This document shows positions 43,521 through 51,102 of a stretch of DNA of 64,000 bases, piece after piece. The notes below the pieces were generated by a model. That model made no database searches, was not told the origin of the DNA, and saw only the letters and a list, made by a program, of their open reading frames with translations. The DNA lies in the NCBI GenBank assembly GCA_018606645.1, contig JAGVRI010000007.1:186001-250000 (forward strand), read 5' to 3'. This DNA comes from Chloroflexota bacterium (GTDB lineage Bacteria; Chloroflexota; Anaerolineae; JAAYZQ01). How positions within the stretch are numbered: the stretch's first letter is position 1; every line of letters starts with the position of its first letter. A program made the position numbers and the translations under genes.

Positions 43521-43623
43521 AGAACTAGAGGTCGAACCTCACCTCATCCCCCGGCCCGGCGTAAGGGCGCAGCGCCCAGGGGATAGGGGTGAGGTAAAGA
43601 GTGAGCGATTAGGGAGCCGTCTG

Positions 43624-45957
43624 ATGGTCAGTATGAACACGGAGGCCATGCCCAAGGTTCTCCAGCTCTATCTGGAGATCAGCCAGTATCCGATCCTGGC
43701 GCCCCTCATCCGTGAACGGATGCGGAACGAGCTCTATGCCCGGGGCATTATCTCGCCCAGCGACTTTGAGCAGGAGGTCAAACACAAGGCCATCCTCTCT
43801 CAGGAACTGGAGGGGTTGACCGACCCAGTGGCTCAGGAACCGGCGGATGTGTGGCAGCGACGGATCGCCCACTTTCGCGATACCCTGACCGACTTTTATT
43901 TCGCCCATAACCTGCCGCATTCCCTGTTCGAGCGGATCGTCCGCGACGTGCTGGCCAAGCGGATGCCGGAGGATGCCATCTTTTTGAGTTTCAACCCCGA
44001 GCTGGCCCCGTGGGACATGCTCTTTGCCCAGGGGGAAGCCTACGAAGCCCTGCCGCCGGCGCAGCGGGACAAGGTCAAACACCACCTGCGGGAGATCATT
44101 GTCGTGCTGATCAAAGGTCTGATCAGCGACCAACTGGCCTTTGTGGGCATTGCCAAGGACCTGTTCACCATCGCCGATCTGAAAGCTATCCGCCAACGCC
44201 GGATCGGACGGGGCAAGATCGGGGGCAAGGCGGCCGGCATGTTACTCGCCTGGAAGATCCTCAACCTGCCGGAATCGAACGAGGAGATGGATCTAAAAAG
44301 CCATATCGTCCTCCCCGAATCGTACTTTATCGGTGCCGACGTGTTCTATGATTTCATCGCCCTCAACGACCTCCATTACCTTAACGACCAAAAGTACAAG
44401 ACCAGGGACGAGATCGCCGCCGATTACCCCCACGTCCGCGAGGCCTTTATCGGCGGGCATTTTCCCGACGACATTGTCGAGCGCCTGAGGGAGATCCTGG
44501 ACCGGGTGGGCAAGCATCCGTTGATCGTCCGCTCGTCGAGCCTGCTCGAGGACAACTTTGGCACCTCCTTTGCCGGCAAGTACGATAGCTTCTTCTGCCC
44601 GAACCAGGGCACGCCGGAGCAGAACCTGCACGATCTCCTATGCGCCATCAGTGCGGTGTATGCCAGCGTCTTTAGCCCGGATGCGCTGTTCTATCGCCAG
44701 CAGATGGGCTTGCTCGACTACGATGAGCGGATGGCCATCCTGCTCCAGGAGGTCCAGGGCGACCGCCACGGCGACCTCTTTTTCCCCACCCTGGCCGGGG
44801 TCGCCTTTAGCCATAATCCGTTCCGCTGGACTACCCGCATCCGCAGCGAAGATGGGTTTGTGCGGCTGGTGTGGGGACTGGGCACCCGCGCCGTGGAACG
44901 GGTGGCCCACGACTATCCGCGCATGGTCGCCCTCAGCCATCCGCACCTCCGGCCCGAAGTGGGCGTGACCGAGATCCGACGCTACTCCCAACACTTTTTC
45001 GACGCCATTGACCTCGCCGGGAACCAGTTCCAGACCCGACCGGTGGCCAATGTCCTCAGCGCCGAGTTTCCATCGGCCCCGTGGCTGGTTTCGGTGGTCC
45101 GAGACGGAAACCTGCAGCCGCTCATCGCCTACGATCCGGGCGTTTCGCCCCAGGACCTGGTGCTGACCTTCGACAATCTGCTGACCAAAACCCGGTTCGT
45201 GCCGCTGATGAAGGCCATTCTCAAAGCGTTGGAGGCGCGCTTTGAACGCCATATTGACGTCGAATTCACCGCCGACATCATCCCCGGCCACCCTCAACCG
45301 GATTTTGTCATCCATCTGCTCCAGTGCCGGCCCCAATCGAGCTGGGAGCCAGCCGGAGGCATCCAGATCCCGACCACCGTCTCCGAAGCGGACACCATCT
45401 TTACCGCCGATCGTCTTGTGCCGCACGGCCGGGTCCAGCAGATCCAACACATCGTCTTTGTCGATCCGAGGCACTATAGCCGCATCCCCGACGAAACGAC
45501 CCGGCTGCAACTGGCCCGCGTCGTGGGACGTCTCAATCAGGTGCTCAAGCCCAAGCGTTTTATTCTGATGGGGCCGGGGCGATGGGGGAGCAACAACGTC
45601 GCCCTGGGGGTCAAAGTGACCTATGCCGATATCTATCAGACGGCGATGTTGATCGAAATCGGCCTGTCGGACGAGGACTCGCCCGAAGTGTCCTACGGCA
45701 CCCACTTTTTCCAGGACCTGGTCGAGTCGGAGATCTATCCCCTGGCCCTCTATCCCGGCCGGGGCAAGACCACCATCAACTGGGATTTTCTCCGCTCGTC
45801 GCCGAACGTGCTGGCCGAGCTTGTCCCGGAATATGCCGGATATGCCGAATATGTGCGGGTGATTGACGTGCCGGCTTCGGCGCAGGGCCGGATGCTCGAG
45901 GTCATTATGGACAGCGACAAAAGCCTGGCCCTGGGCTATCTCCGCCACTACGCCTGA
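43624..45957 (+). CDS. PEP/pyruvate-binding domain protein (PPDK N-domain-like)
   Basis: A 777-residue protein. The ATP-grasp PPDK/PEP-synthase N-terminal domain is clear in the centre: GRGKIGGKAAGMLLAWKIL (about 197-215) and PLIVRSSSLLEDNFGTSFAGKY (about 299-320). The phosphohistidine swivel domain and PEP-binding barrel of real PEP synthase are absent, and about 190 N-terminal residues are not recognised. It may be a phosphotransferase using PEP or pyruvate, or a rifampicin-phosphotransferase-like relative; the substrate is unknown. ATG 43624 has AGGGAG at 43611-43616. It is convergent with the DUF503 gene, ends 8 bp apart. Confidence 0.72.
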   Translation: MVSMNTEAMPKVLQLYLEISQYPILAPLIRERMRNELYARGIISPSDFEQEVKHKAILSQELEGLTDPVAQEPADVWQRRIAHFRDTLTDFYFAHNLPHSLFERIVRDVLAKRMPEDAIFLSFNPELAPWDMLFAQGEAYEALPPAQRDKVKHHLREIIVVLIKGLISDQLAFVGIAKDLFTIADLKAIRQRRIGRGKIGGKAAGMLLAWKILNLPESNEEMDLKSHIVLPESYFIGADVFYDFIALNDLHYLNDQKYKTRDEIAADYPHVREAFIGGHFPDDIVERLREILDRVGKHPLIVRSSSLLEDNFGTSFAGKYDSFFCPNQGTPEQNLHDLLCAISAVYASVFSPDALFYRQQMGLLDYDERMAILLQEVQGDRHGDLFFPTLAGVAFSHNPFRWTTRIRSEDGFVRLVWGLGTRAVERVAHDYPRMVALSHPHLRPEVGVTEIRRYSQHFFDAIDLAGNQFQTRPVANVLSAEFPSAPWLVSVVRDGNLQPLIAYDPGVSPQDLVLTFDNLLTKTRFVPLMKAILKALEARFERHIDVEFTADIIPGHPQPDFVIHLLQCRPQSSWEPAGGIQIPTTVSEADTIFTADRLVPHGRVQQIQHIVFVDPRHYSRIPDETTRLQLARVVGRLNQVLKPKRFILMGPGRWGSNNVALGVKVTYADIYQTAMLIEIGLSDEDSPEVSYGTHFFQDLVESEIYPLALYPGRGKTTINWDFLRSSPNVLAELVPEYAGYAEYVRVIDVPASAQGRMLEVIMDSDKSLALGYLRHYA

Positions 45958-45965
45958 GCCGGAGT

Positions 45966-46250
45966 TCACAGGATCTCGATCTCATAGTCCACCAGTTCGA
46001 CGTCGGGCCGATTGGTCTCGATCCACTGCACCACTTGCTCCAGTTGACCGTGGACATAGTCGGCGCTGGTCGAGACGCAGGCCACCCCCAGCACGGCCCG
46101 TTGTCGAGCGTCCTGGGCATCCACCTCGGCAATCGAGATATTGAACCCGTGACGGATGCGGGCGAGCATTGATTTGATCACGCTGCGCTTGCCTTTCAGG
46201 GAACCGTTGCCCGGCAGGCGCAGCTCAATGGTACACACGCCGACATGCAT
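45966..46250 (-). CDS. DUF503 (YlxP-like) small protein
   Basis: A 94-residue protein with the DUF503 pattern: MHVGVCTIELRLPGNGSLKG, KRSVIKSMLARIRHGFNISI, AEVDAQDARQRAVLGVACVS. It is a short ferredoxin-like fold; the family often sits near ribosome-maturation genes. Here it is last in the rluD-osmC direction, 45 nt after the OsmC gene. Confidence 0.8.
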   Translation of the reverse strand: MHVGVCTIELRLPGNGSLKGKRSVIKSMLARIRHGFNISIAEVDAQDARQRAVLGVACVSTSADYVHGQLEQVVQWIETNRPDVELVDYEIEIL

Positions 46251-46295
46251 GATGGCCCTTCCCCTGTCCCTGGCGGCGCCCAGCGGCGCGCCGAA

Positions 46296-46736
46296 CTACG
46301 CCGGTCGCGCCGGCCCTTCCATCCCCTCCAGGTACTCCTCAAACTCTATCTCCCCCCGCAGCATCTTGTGCACTTCGCACTGGCGGGCGGAATTCACCAG
46401 GATGCGCTGTTCGCGAGGGGTTAATCCGTCCCCCAGGTCCAATCGGCTCACAAAGCGCGTGGTGGCCTGGCGGCCCCCAAATTCGGTGCGCCCTTCGACC
46501 GAGACCACGAGCCTGGACAGGGCAATCCCTTTGTGGTCGGCGACCGCCGCCATGGTCAACACCATTCAGGCGCCCAGAGCGGCCGCCACCAGCTCCAGGG
46601 GACAGAAACCGGCGCCCGGTTGGTCCACTTGGGTCCGTTGATCGGCCACAAAACTCCGCTCCCCGGCCGAGATGCACACCCGACGCCCGCCCAGATAGGT
46701 GGTGATGATCCGATTGACCAGGACCTCTTCGCTCAT
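46296..46736 (-). CDS. OsmC family peroxiredoxin-like protein with in-frame UGA at the catalytic Cys (candidate selenoprotein)
   Basis: The frame starts at ATG 46736 (MSEEVLVNRIITTYLGGRRV) and meets TGA at 46568-46566, residue 57. It continues without break as MVLTMAAVADHKGIALS to 46296. Together they give 146 residues with the OsmC layout. The UGA falls where OsmC proteins have their first redox Cys: LVAAALGA-UGA-MVLTM compared with the family LLAALGGC. The second Cys is intact in NSARQCEVHKML. Cys codons differ from TGA by one base. OsmC-like selenoproteins are known from metagenomes. A SECIS-like hairpin follows the UGA. Alternatives are a nonsense mutation, a base-call error, or UGAAUG re-initiation giving two peptides. 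It lies 17 nt after rluD. Confidence 0.7.
46534..46565 (-). promoter_or_regulatory. Candidate bacterial SECIS element after the OsmC UGA
   Basis: Starting 13-14 nt after the UGA, UGGCG pairs with CGCCG around the 5-nt apical loop GCGGU (46547-46543). An outer UGGU/ACCA pair (46564-46561 with 46537-46534) closes the structure. The apical loop begins 18 nt from the UGA and holds GGU, in line with bacterial SECIS rules. Stem lengths are short, so this needs modelling. Confidence 0.45.
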
Positions 46737-46753
46737 ACGCCATCCTGCTTTGA

Positions 46754-47731
46754 TTATATATCGGGACCGTCGCCTGTCAAATCGTGGGCCATGGCCGCCG
46801 ATCCGCCCCGGAGTTCCTCCAGCAGCCCGGCCAGATCGGGGGGAAGGGGCGCCTCAAACTGTAGCCGCTCCCCCGATCGCGGATGGTCGAACTCCAACCG
46901 CCAGGCATGGAGAAACTGGCGGGACACGGGCAGGCGGACGCGGCGATGGCCATAGACCCGGTCCCCGACCACCGGATGGCCGATGGAGGCAAAATGCACG
47001 CGGATCTGATGGGTCCGCCCGGTCCACGGGTGGGCCTCGACCAGGGTGTAGTGGCCGGTAGACGGGCCGCTCCCGTAGCGGAACCGCTCCCGGACGCGGT
47101 ATTCGGTGACCGCTTCCCGGCCCTCCGGCATGACCATCATCCGCTGCCGATGGCGCGGGTCGCGCCCGATCGGCGCTTCGATCCGTCCCCAGGGGGGCTG
47201 CAACTCGCCCTCCAGCAGCGCCAGGTAGGTCTTGTCCACCCGACGGGCCTGAAACTGCCGTTGCAGCGCCTGGCGGACCGTCGGGTTGCGGGCGATGACC
47301 AGCAGTCCGGAGGTATCCCGGTCGAGACGGTGGACGATGCCCGGACGCTCGTCCGGTTCGCCGGCCAGCTCCGGATAGCGGGCCAGCAGGGCGTTGACCA
47401 GAGTCCCGGCGGCATGACCGGGCCCCGGATGCACCACCATCCCTGCCGGTTTGTCTACCACCAGCAACGCATCGTCCTCATACACCACGGGAAGGGGGAT
47501 CTCCTCCGGAACCAGCCCGGCCTCAGGGGCCGGCGGCAACTCGACCACCACCCGATCGCCCTGCCGGACCCGATAGCTAGGCCGGGCCGGCGCGCCGTTC
47601 ACCGTGACGCGCCCGGTCTCGATTAGTTCCTGGACCGCCGAGCGGGAGAGCCCCTCGACCCGCTCCGTCAGCCACTTGTCCAGGCGGTTCCCTTCCTCGG
47701 AGACGCGAAACTCAAGCCGCAGATCGTCCAT
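46754..47731 (-). CDS. rluD: Ribosomal large-subunit pseudouridine synthase RluD-type
   Basis: A 325-residue protein of usual length. It has an N-terminal S4 domain (RLDKWLTERVEGLSRSAVQE) and the RluA-family catalytic motif GIVHRLDRDTSGLLV with its Asp, then KTYLALLEGEL and HPWTGRTHQIRVHFASIGHP. It isomerises uridines in 23S rRNA helix 69 or a related site. The ATG at 47731 overlaps the stop of the RAYT relic's shifted frame, suggesting that the upstream region was altered by that insertion. Confidence 0.9.
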   Translation of the reverse strand: MDDLRLEFRVSEEGNRLDKWLTERVEGLSRSAVQELIETGRVTVNGAPARPSYRVRQGDRVVVELPPAPEAGLVPEEIPLPVVYEDDALLVVDKPAGMVVHPGPGHAAGTLVNALLARYPELAGEPDERPGIVHRLDRDTSGLLVIARNPTVRQALQRQFQARRVDKTYLALLEGELQPPWGRIEAPIGRDPRHRQRMMVMPEGREAVTEYRVRERFRYGSGPSTGHYTLVEAHPWTGRTHQIRVHFASIGHPVVGDRVYGHRRVRLPVSRQFLHAWRLEFDHPRSGERLQFEAPLPPDLAGLLEELRGGSAAMAHDLTGDGPDI

Positions 47732-48056
47732 CAGGGACGGTGAAAGATTGATTTGAAATTACCGACGATGGCCCCCAATGAGCGGGACGCCACCCCACGC
47801 GGTCCGTGATCCAGATGATGGCGTGCACATGATTGGACATTACCACAAATTCGTCTAACTGCACCTGGGGGAAATGGCGGGGGATGCGTCGCCATATCGT
47901 TTCCACTACCTGCCGCAGTGTCGGGTCCTCAAAGAGGCATTCCCGATTGTGGGTACAGAGGGTGACGAAATAGGCCCCTGGCGCGGTGTAATCCCAGCTG
48001 CGCAGCCGAATGGAACGCCGGCGATCTTGCCCCGGATTGTCGCCCAAGCCACTCAC
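47731..48056 (-). pseudogene. Decayed RAYT (REP-associated Y1 transposase) fragment
   Basis: The minus-strand frame has the RAYT start (RRSIRLRSWDYTAPGAYFVT, LCTHNRECLFED) and the HUH metal motif in VMSNHVHAIIWI. After TDRVG the frame breaks: the next RAYT segment GVASRSLGAIVGNFKS continues in another frame and stops at 47731. The helix with the catalytic Tyr is gone. So it is frameshifted and truncated (normal length about 180-220). RAYTs mobilise REP palindromes, which are abundant in this window. Confidence 0.8.
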
Positions 48057-48138
48057 TCCTTGCCTTGCTCAGCCGCGCCTTGACCCACTGCCTTGAAGAT
48101 TAGCTGCGGGTAGGCGAGGGTATGACTCTTGCCTAGCC

Positions 48139-48171
48139 CATTCGTTTATTCGTTTCTGATTCGCTGACAGA
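48139..48171 (+). repeat. Copy of the CATTCGTTTATTCG intergenic element
   Basis: CCCATTCGTTTATTCGTTTC followed by TGATTCGCTGACAG, a near-copy of 9724-9756. The surrounding 48057-48222 gap holds no gene; just upstream is a GTAGGCGAGG...TTGCCTAGCC imperfect palindrome. Confidence 0.6.
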
Positions 48172-48222
48172 CCCCTTCAGGACTCCTCCCCATCCCCGTG
48201 GAGCGCGTTCCCAGACCGGCCC

Positions 48223-48831
48223 CTAGTCCGAATTGCCTCTCCAGAACTCGGAGACCGATCCCCGGGGTGGTTCGTCGCTCACCACCGCCTGCTGGGCCGC
48301 TTCTCGCCGCTCGGCCCGCCACAGGGTATAGGCCAGGATGATGACCCCGGCGACGACGCACGTATCGGCCGTATTAAAGACCGGCCAGATTTTGAAATCA
48401 AGAAAATCGGTCACATAGGCGCGGGGCAAAGCCTGCCACAGACTCCCCGTTTCCCGCACAAAGTGGATCATCGTCCGCAGCCGGTCGATCACGTTGCCCA
48501 GGTCGCCGGCCAGGATCAGCGCCGCCGCCAGGCGCAACGACCATTGCCCGGCCGGAATACGGGGGTAATAGACCACCACGCCGATCAGCACGGCCAGGTT
48601 GACCGCCAGGAACAGCCAGCCCAGGCCGGTCATTTGCCCAAAGGCCACGCCGGTGTTCTGGACGTGGGTGATGGTGAATACCTTGGACAGAGCAGGAATG
48701 GGGGCCCACATCTGACCGACCGCCAGATTCTGACGGACCAACGCTTTGGTCATCTGATCCAGGTACACCAGGAGGCTGGCCAGTCCGATCAGAACCGCCC
48801 AATCCAGGAGACGAGTTGCTTTAGAACGCAA
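48223..48831 (-). CDS. lspA: Lipoprotein signal peptidase (signal peptidase II)
   Basis: A 202-residue protein with four membrane spans and the LspA signatures: YLDQMTKALV, NTGVAFGQ, the catalytic Asp in LAGDLGNVIDRL, and the second Asp in VFNTADTCVVAG. It removes signal peptides from lipoproteins in the membrane. The tail after the last span is somewhat longer than usual. It starts 13 nt after the DksA-type gene on the same strand, so the two are probably one operon. Confidence 0.92.
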   Translation of the reverse strand: MRSKATRLLDWAVLIGLASLLVYLDQMTKALVRQNLAVGQMWAPIPALSKVFTITHVQNTGVAFGQMTGLGWLFLAVNLAVLIGVVVYYPRIPAGQWSLRLAAALILAGDLGNVIDRLRTMIHFVRETGSLWQALPRAYVTDFLDFKIWPVFNTADTCVVAGVIILAYTLWRAERREAAQQAVVSDEPPRGSVSEFWRGNSD

Positions 48832-48844
48832 AGAGTTCTATCCT

Positions 48845-49186
48845 CTAGGACCCCACTCGCTGCTGGCAGCGAATGCACAGGGTGGCGTAGGGCAGTGCCC
48901 TGAGCCGCGCCGGATCGATCGCTTCACCGCACAGCTCACAAATGCCATAGGTCCCCTGGGCCAGACGCTCCAGCGCATCGTTGACTTTTTTGAGCAATTG
49001 TTCGGCATGCCGATGCAGGGCCAATTCCTTGGCCTGTTCAAAGGCGTCGCTGGCATCGTCGGCCATGTGGTTGCCGTACCCCAAATTCTCGCCACCCTCG
49101 ACGTCCACCTGGGCGAGCACCGCTTCCAGCCGCGCCCGCTCACTCTCCAAATAGGACCGGAGCGTCTCAGAGCCTGTCACCGTCAT
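48845..49186 (-). CDS. DksA/TraR-type zinc-finger protein
   Basis: A 113-residue protein: a coiled coil (about 10-75, SYLESERARLEAVL through AFEQAKELALHRHAEQLLKK), then a C4 zinc finger CELCGEAIDPARLRALPYAT with a closing CIRCQ. The usual catalytic-like DxxDxA coiled-coil tip reads DDASDAFEQA, so binding to the RNA polymerase secondary channel is plausible. ATG 49186 follows GGGAGGTGGG; ATG 49198 would overlap that ribosome site. Confidence 0.85.
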   Translation of the reverse strand: MTVTGSETLRSYLESERARLEAVLAQVDVEGGENLGYGNHMADDASDAFEQAKELALHRHAEQLLKKVNDALERLAQGTYGICELCGEAIDPARLRALPYATLCIRCQQRVGS

Positions 49187-49227
49187 CCCACCTCCCATCG
49201 GATTCCATGCCCTTGCTCAGGACCTAC

Positions 49228-49256
49228 ATTGTACTCAAAGGTGGCAAAATGAGCAA
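49228..49256 (-). promoter_or_regulatory. Sigma-70-type promoter of the dksA-like/lspA operon
   Basis: On the minus strand: TTGCTC (49256-49251), a 17-bp spacer and TACAAT (49233-49228), about 35 nt before the start. Confidence 0.65.
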
Positions 49257-49310
49257 ATCGCCAGTTTGATCGTGAATCGGCGGACCGTCTGAAACCCCAG
49301 CCTTCCTCAG

Positions 49311-51089
49311 TTAGAGATCACTGCTTTTGATGATCAATGGCAGATACAGGGAACGCGCCGGCACCAGGGCGAAATCCAGCGTCGTCACCTCCTCACGGAT
49401 CACCACTACATCGAGTGCCGTCTGCGGGAGATATCCGGTGGTATCCGCCGTCACGGTGTAGCCACCCTCAGCTAGTGTCAGGGTATAAGTGCCAGCCGGA
49501 CCGGTAATGGCCACGGGAGCAGTGCTGCGATCCACCATGATTCTCACCCGTGCCAGAGGCATGCCGCTCTGTGCATCGGTTACCGTCCCCTTGAGTGAAC
49601 CGGTCACCGCCCGCACCGCCGTTAGAACGTCCACCACCCCCCATCCCCACACGTGATTCGGCGGTCCCGCATCGCCACATGCACCATCCGGTTTCGGTTC
49701 GGCGGTCTGGGTCAGGATCGCCTCGATGGCATCCACCTGGCCGGCATAGCGAGGCTCGGCGGAAAGAAGGAGGGCCGCCGCCCCCGCCACGTGCGGCGCG
49801 GCCATGCTCGTGCCGGTCATCGAGCCGTACAACCCGTTGGGCAGGCTGGAATAGACCGCCACGCCGGGCGCGCTCAGGTCGGGCTTCAGATAGGTCTGGC
49901 CCCCATAGGTCGCCGGCCCCCGGCTGGACAGGTACATCAGACTGTCGGTCCGATGGTCAAACGCCCCGACGGACAGCGCCTGTGAGTAGATGGCCGGAGG
50001 ATAGCGGACCGTCCCGCACTGGGGGCCATAGTTCCCGGCGGCCACGACCACCGCGATCCCGGCCTGGCGGACGGCCTCGATCGCGCTTTCCAGGGTAGCC
50101 GGGCCGCACCCTTCGTCCGGCGGGCAACTCCAGGAATTGTTGATGATGTGCGGAGCCAGCGAGGGATCCCCCTCGGCCGGAGTGCCGCCCACCGGATAGG
50201 GGGCCAGAAAGAACTCGAAACACTCGATATAGCTCGCCGGCGTACCCCATCCCTGCTCCATGTTCCGACAGCCGATCCACTGGGCGCCTGGCGCCATCCC
50301 GATCTGATGGCCCAGCCCATCGTCGCCGACCATGATGCCCATGGTGTGCGTGCCGTGGCCCTGGTCATCGCACGGCGCCGGCGAATCAAAACCGCAGGGA
50401 TTCCCCGGTGCGGTATGCGGATCGTTGTGATGGATGGCGTCGTGCCAGTGGTAGTCGTGGCTGGCGGCAACGCCATCCCAGCCGCGGTATTGCCGGATCA
50501 GCGCCGGGTGGTCCCAGTCGTAGCCCGTATCCTGGCCGGCGACGACGATCCCCTGCCCGTTATAGCCCATGGCCCACACCTCCGGCGCACCGACGCGGAC
50601 CAGGTTCCCCTCGACGCCCTGCGGCGCCATGACCGCCTCCGGCGGTGGGCTGGCATCCAGGTCGGGAATGGCCCGCACGCTGGGATTGGGCTCGATGCGG
50701 GCCACCTCAGGGCGAGCCGCCAGGACCGAGACCAGGCGGCGATCGGCCCGCACCTGGAGGGCGTTCACCAGGTAAAACGACCGGTACTCGACCCCCTGCC
50801 CGTCCAGAAGGGTCCGCAACCCGCGCTGACTGGTCTCGGCCACCGCCCGCAGCGTCTCGACCACGTAATGGCCCCTGGCCTCTTTGCTGGGGAGAAACGC
50901 GGCGGCGCTCAGATCGGCCTGCCGGCGGAGCACCACCAGGATGTCCGCCTGGTCCTGGCCGTCGAGCATCTTCCCCACCAGGGGAGACACCTCCGCCTGA
51001 GCAGGAAACGCGGCGGTAGACGGCATCGGCCGGTAGTACGCCGCCAGCAACCCAACCAGACACAGAATCAGCCAGGGCAGTTTTTTCAC
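49311..51089 (-). CDS. Secreted subtilisin-like serine protease with carboxypeptidase-regulatory-like tail
   Basis: A 592-residue S8 protease. It has a signal peptide (LPWLILCLVGLLAAYY), an I9-like propeptide (about 45-135), and the catalytic triad Asp187 in VVAGQDTGYDWDHPAL, His245 in DQGHGTHTMG and Ser428 in MTGTSMAAPHVAGA. Residues about 495-580 form a carboxypeptidase-regulatory-like beta sandwich (GSLKGTVTDAQSGMPLARV). The end is SLYLPLIIKSSDL, like the end of the giant subtilase. It starts with GTG at 51089, 13 nt after cinA, so it may be cotranscribed. Confidence 0.92.
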   Translation of the reverse strand: MKKLPWLILCLVGLLAAYYRPMPSTAAFPAQAEVSPLVGKMLDGQDQADILVVLRRQADLSAAAFLPSKEARGHYVVETLRAVAETSQRGLRTLLDGQGVEYRSFYLVNALQVRADRRLVSVLAARPEVARIEPNPSVRAIPDLDASPPPEAVMAPQGVEGNLVRVGAPEVWAMGYNGQGIVVAGQDTGYDWDHPALIRQYRGWDGVAASHDYHWHDAIHHNDPHTAPGNPCGFDSPAPCDDQGHGTHTMGIMVGDDGLGHQIGMAPGAQWIGCRNMEQGWGTPASYIECFEFFLAPYPVGGTPAEGDPSLAPHIINNSWSCPPDEGCGPATLESAIEAVRQAGIAVVVAAGNYGPQCGTVRYPPAIYSQALSVGAFDHRTDSLMYLSSRGPATYGGQTYLKPDLSAPGVAVYSSLPNGLYGSMTGTSMAAPHVAGAAALLLSAEPRYAGQVDAIEAILTQTAEPKPDGACGDAGPPNHVWGWGVVDVLTAVRAVTGSLKGTVTDAQSGMPLARVRIMVDRSTAPVAITGPAGTYTLTLAEGGYTVTADTTGYLPQTALDVVVIREEVTTLDFALVPARSLYLPLIIKSSDL

Positions 51090-51102
51090 AGCGCTTCGCC
51101 TT

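Noticed and set aside
46339..46743. 134-residue minus-strand frame overlapping the OsmC gene
   Set aside because: It is the shifted-frame shadow of OsmC; the OsmC motifs are only found in the frame with the UGA.
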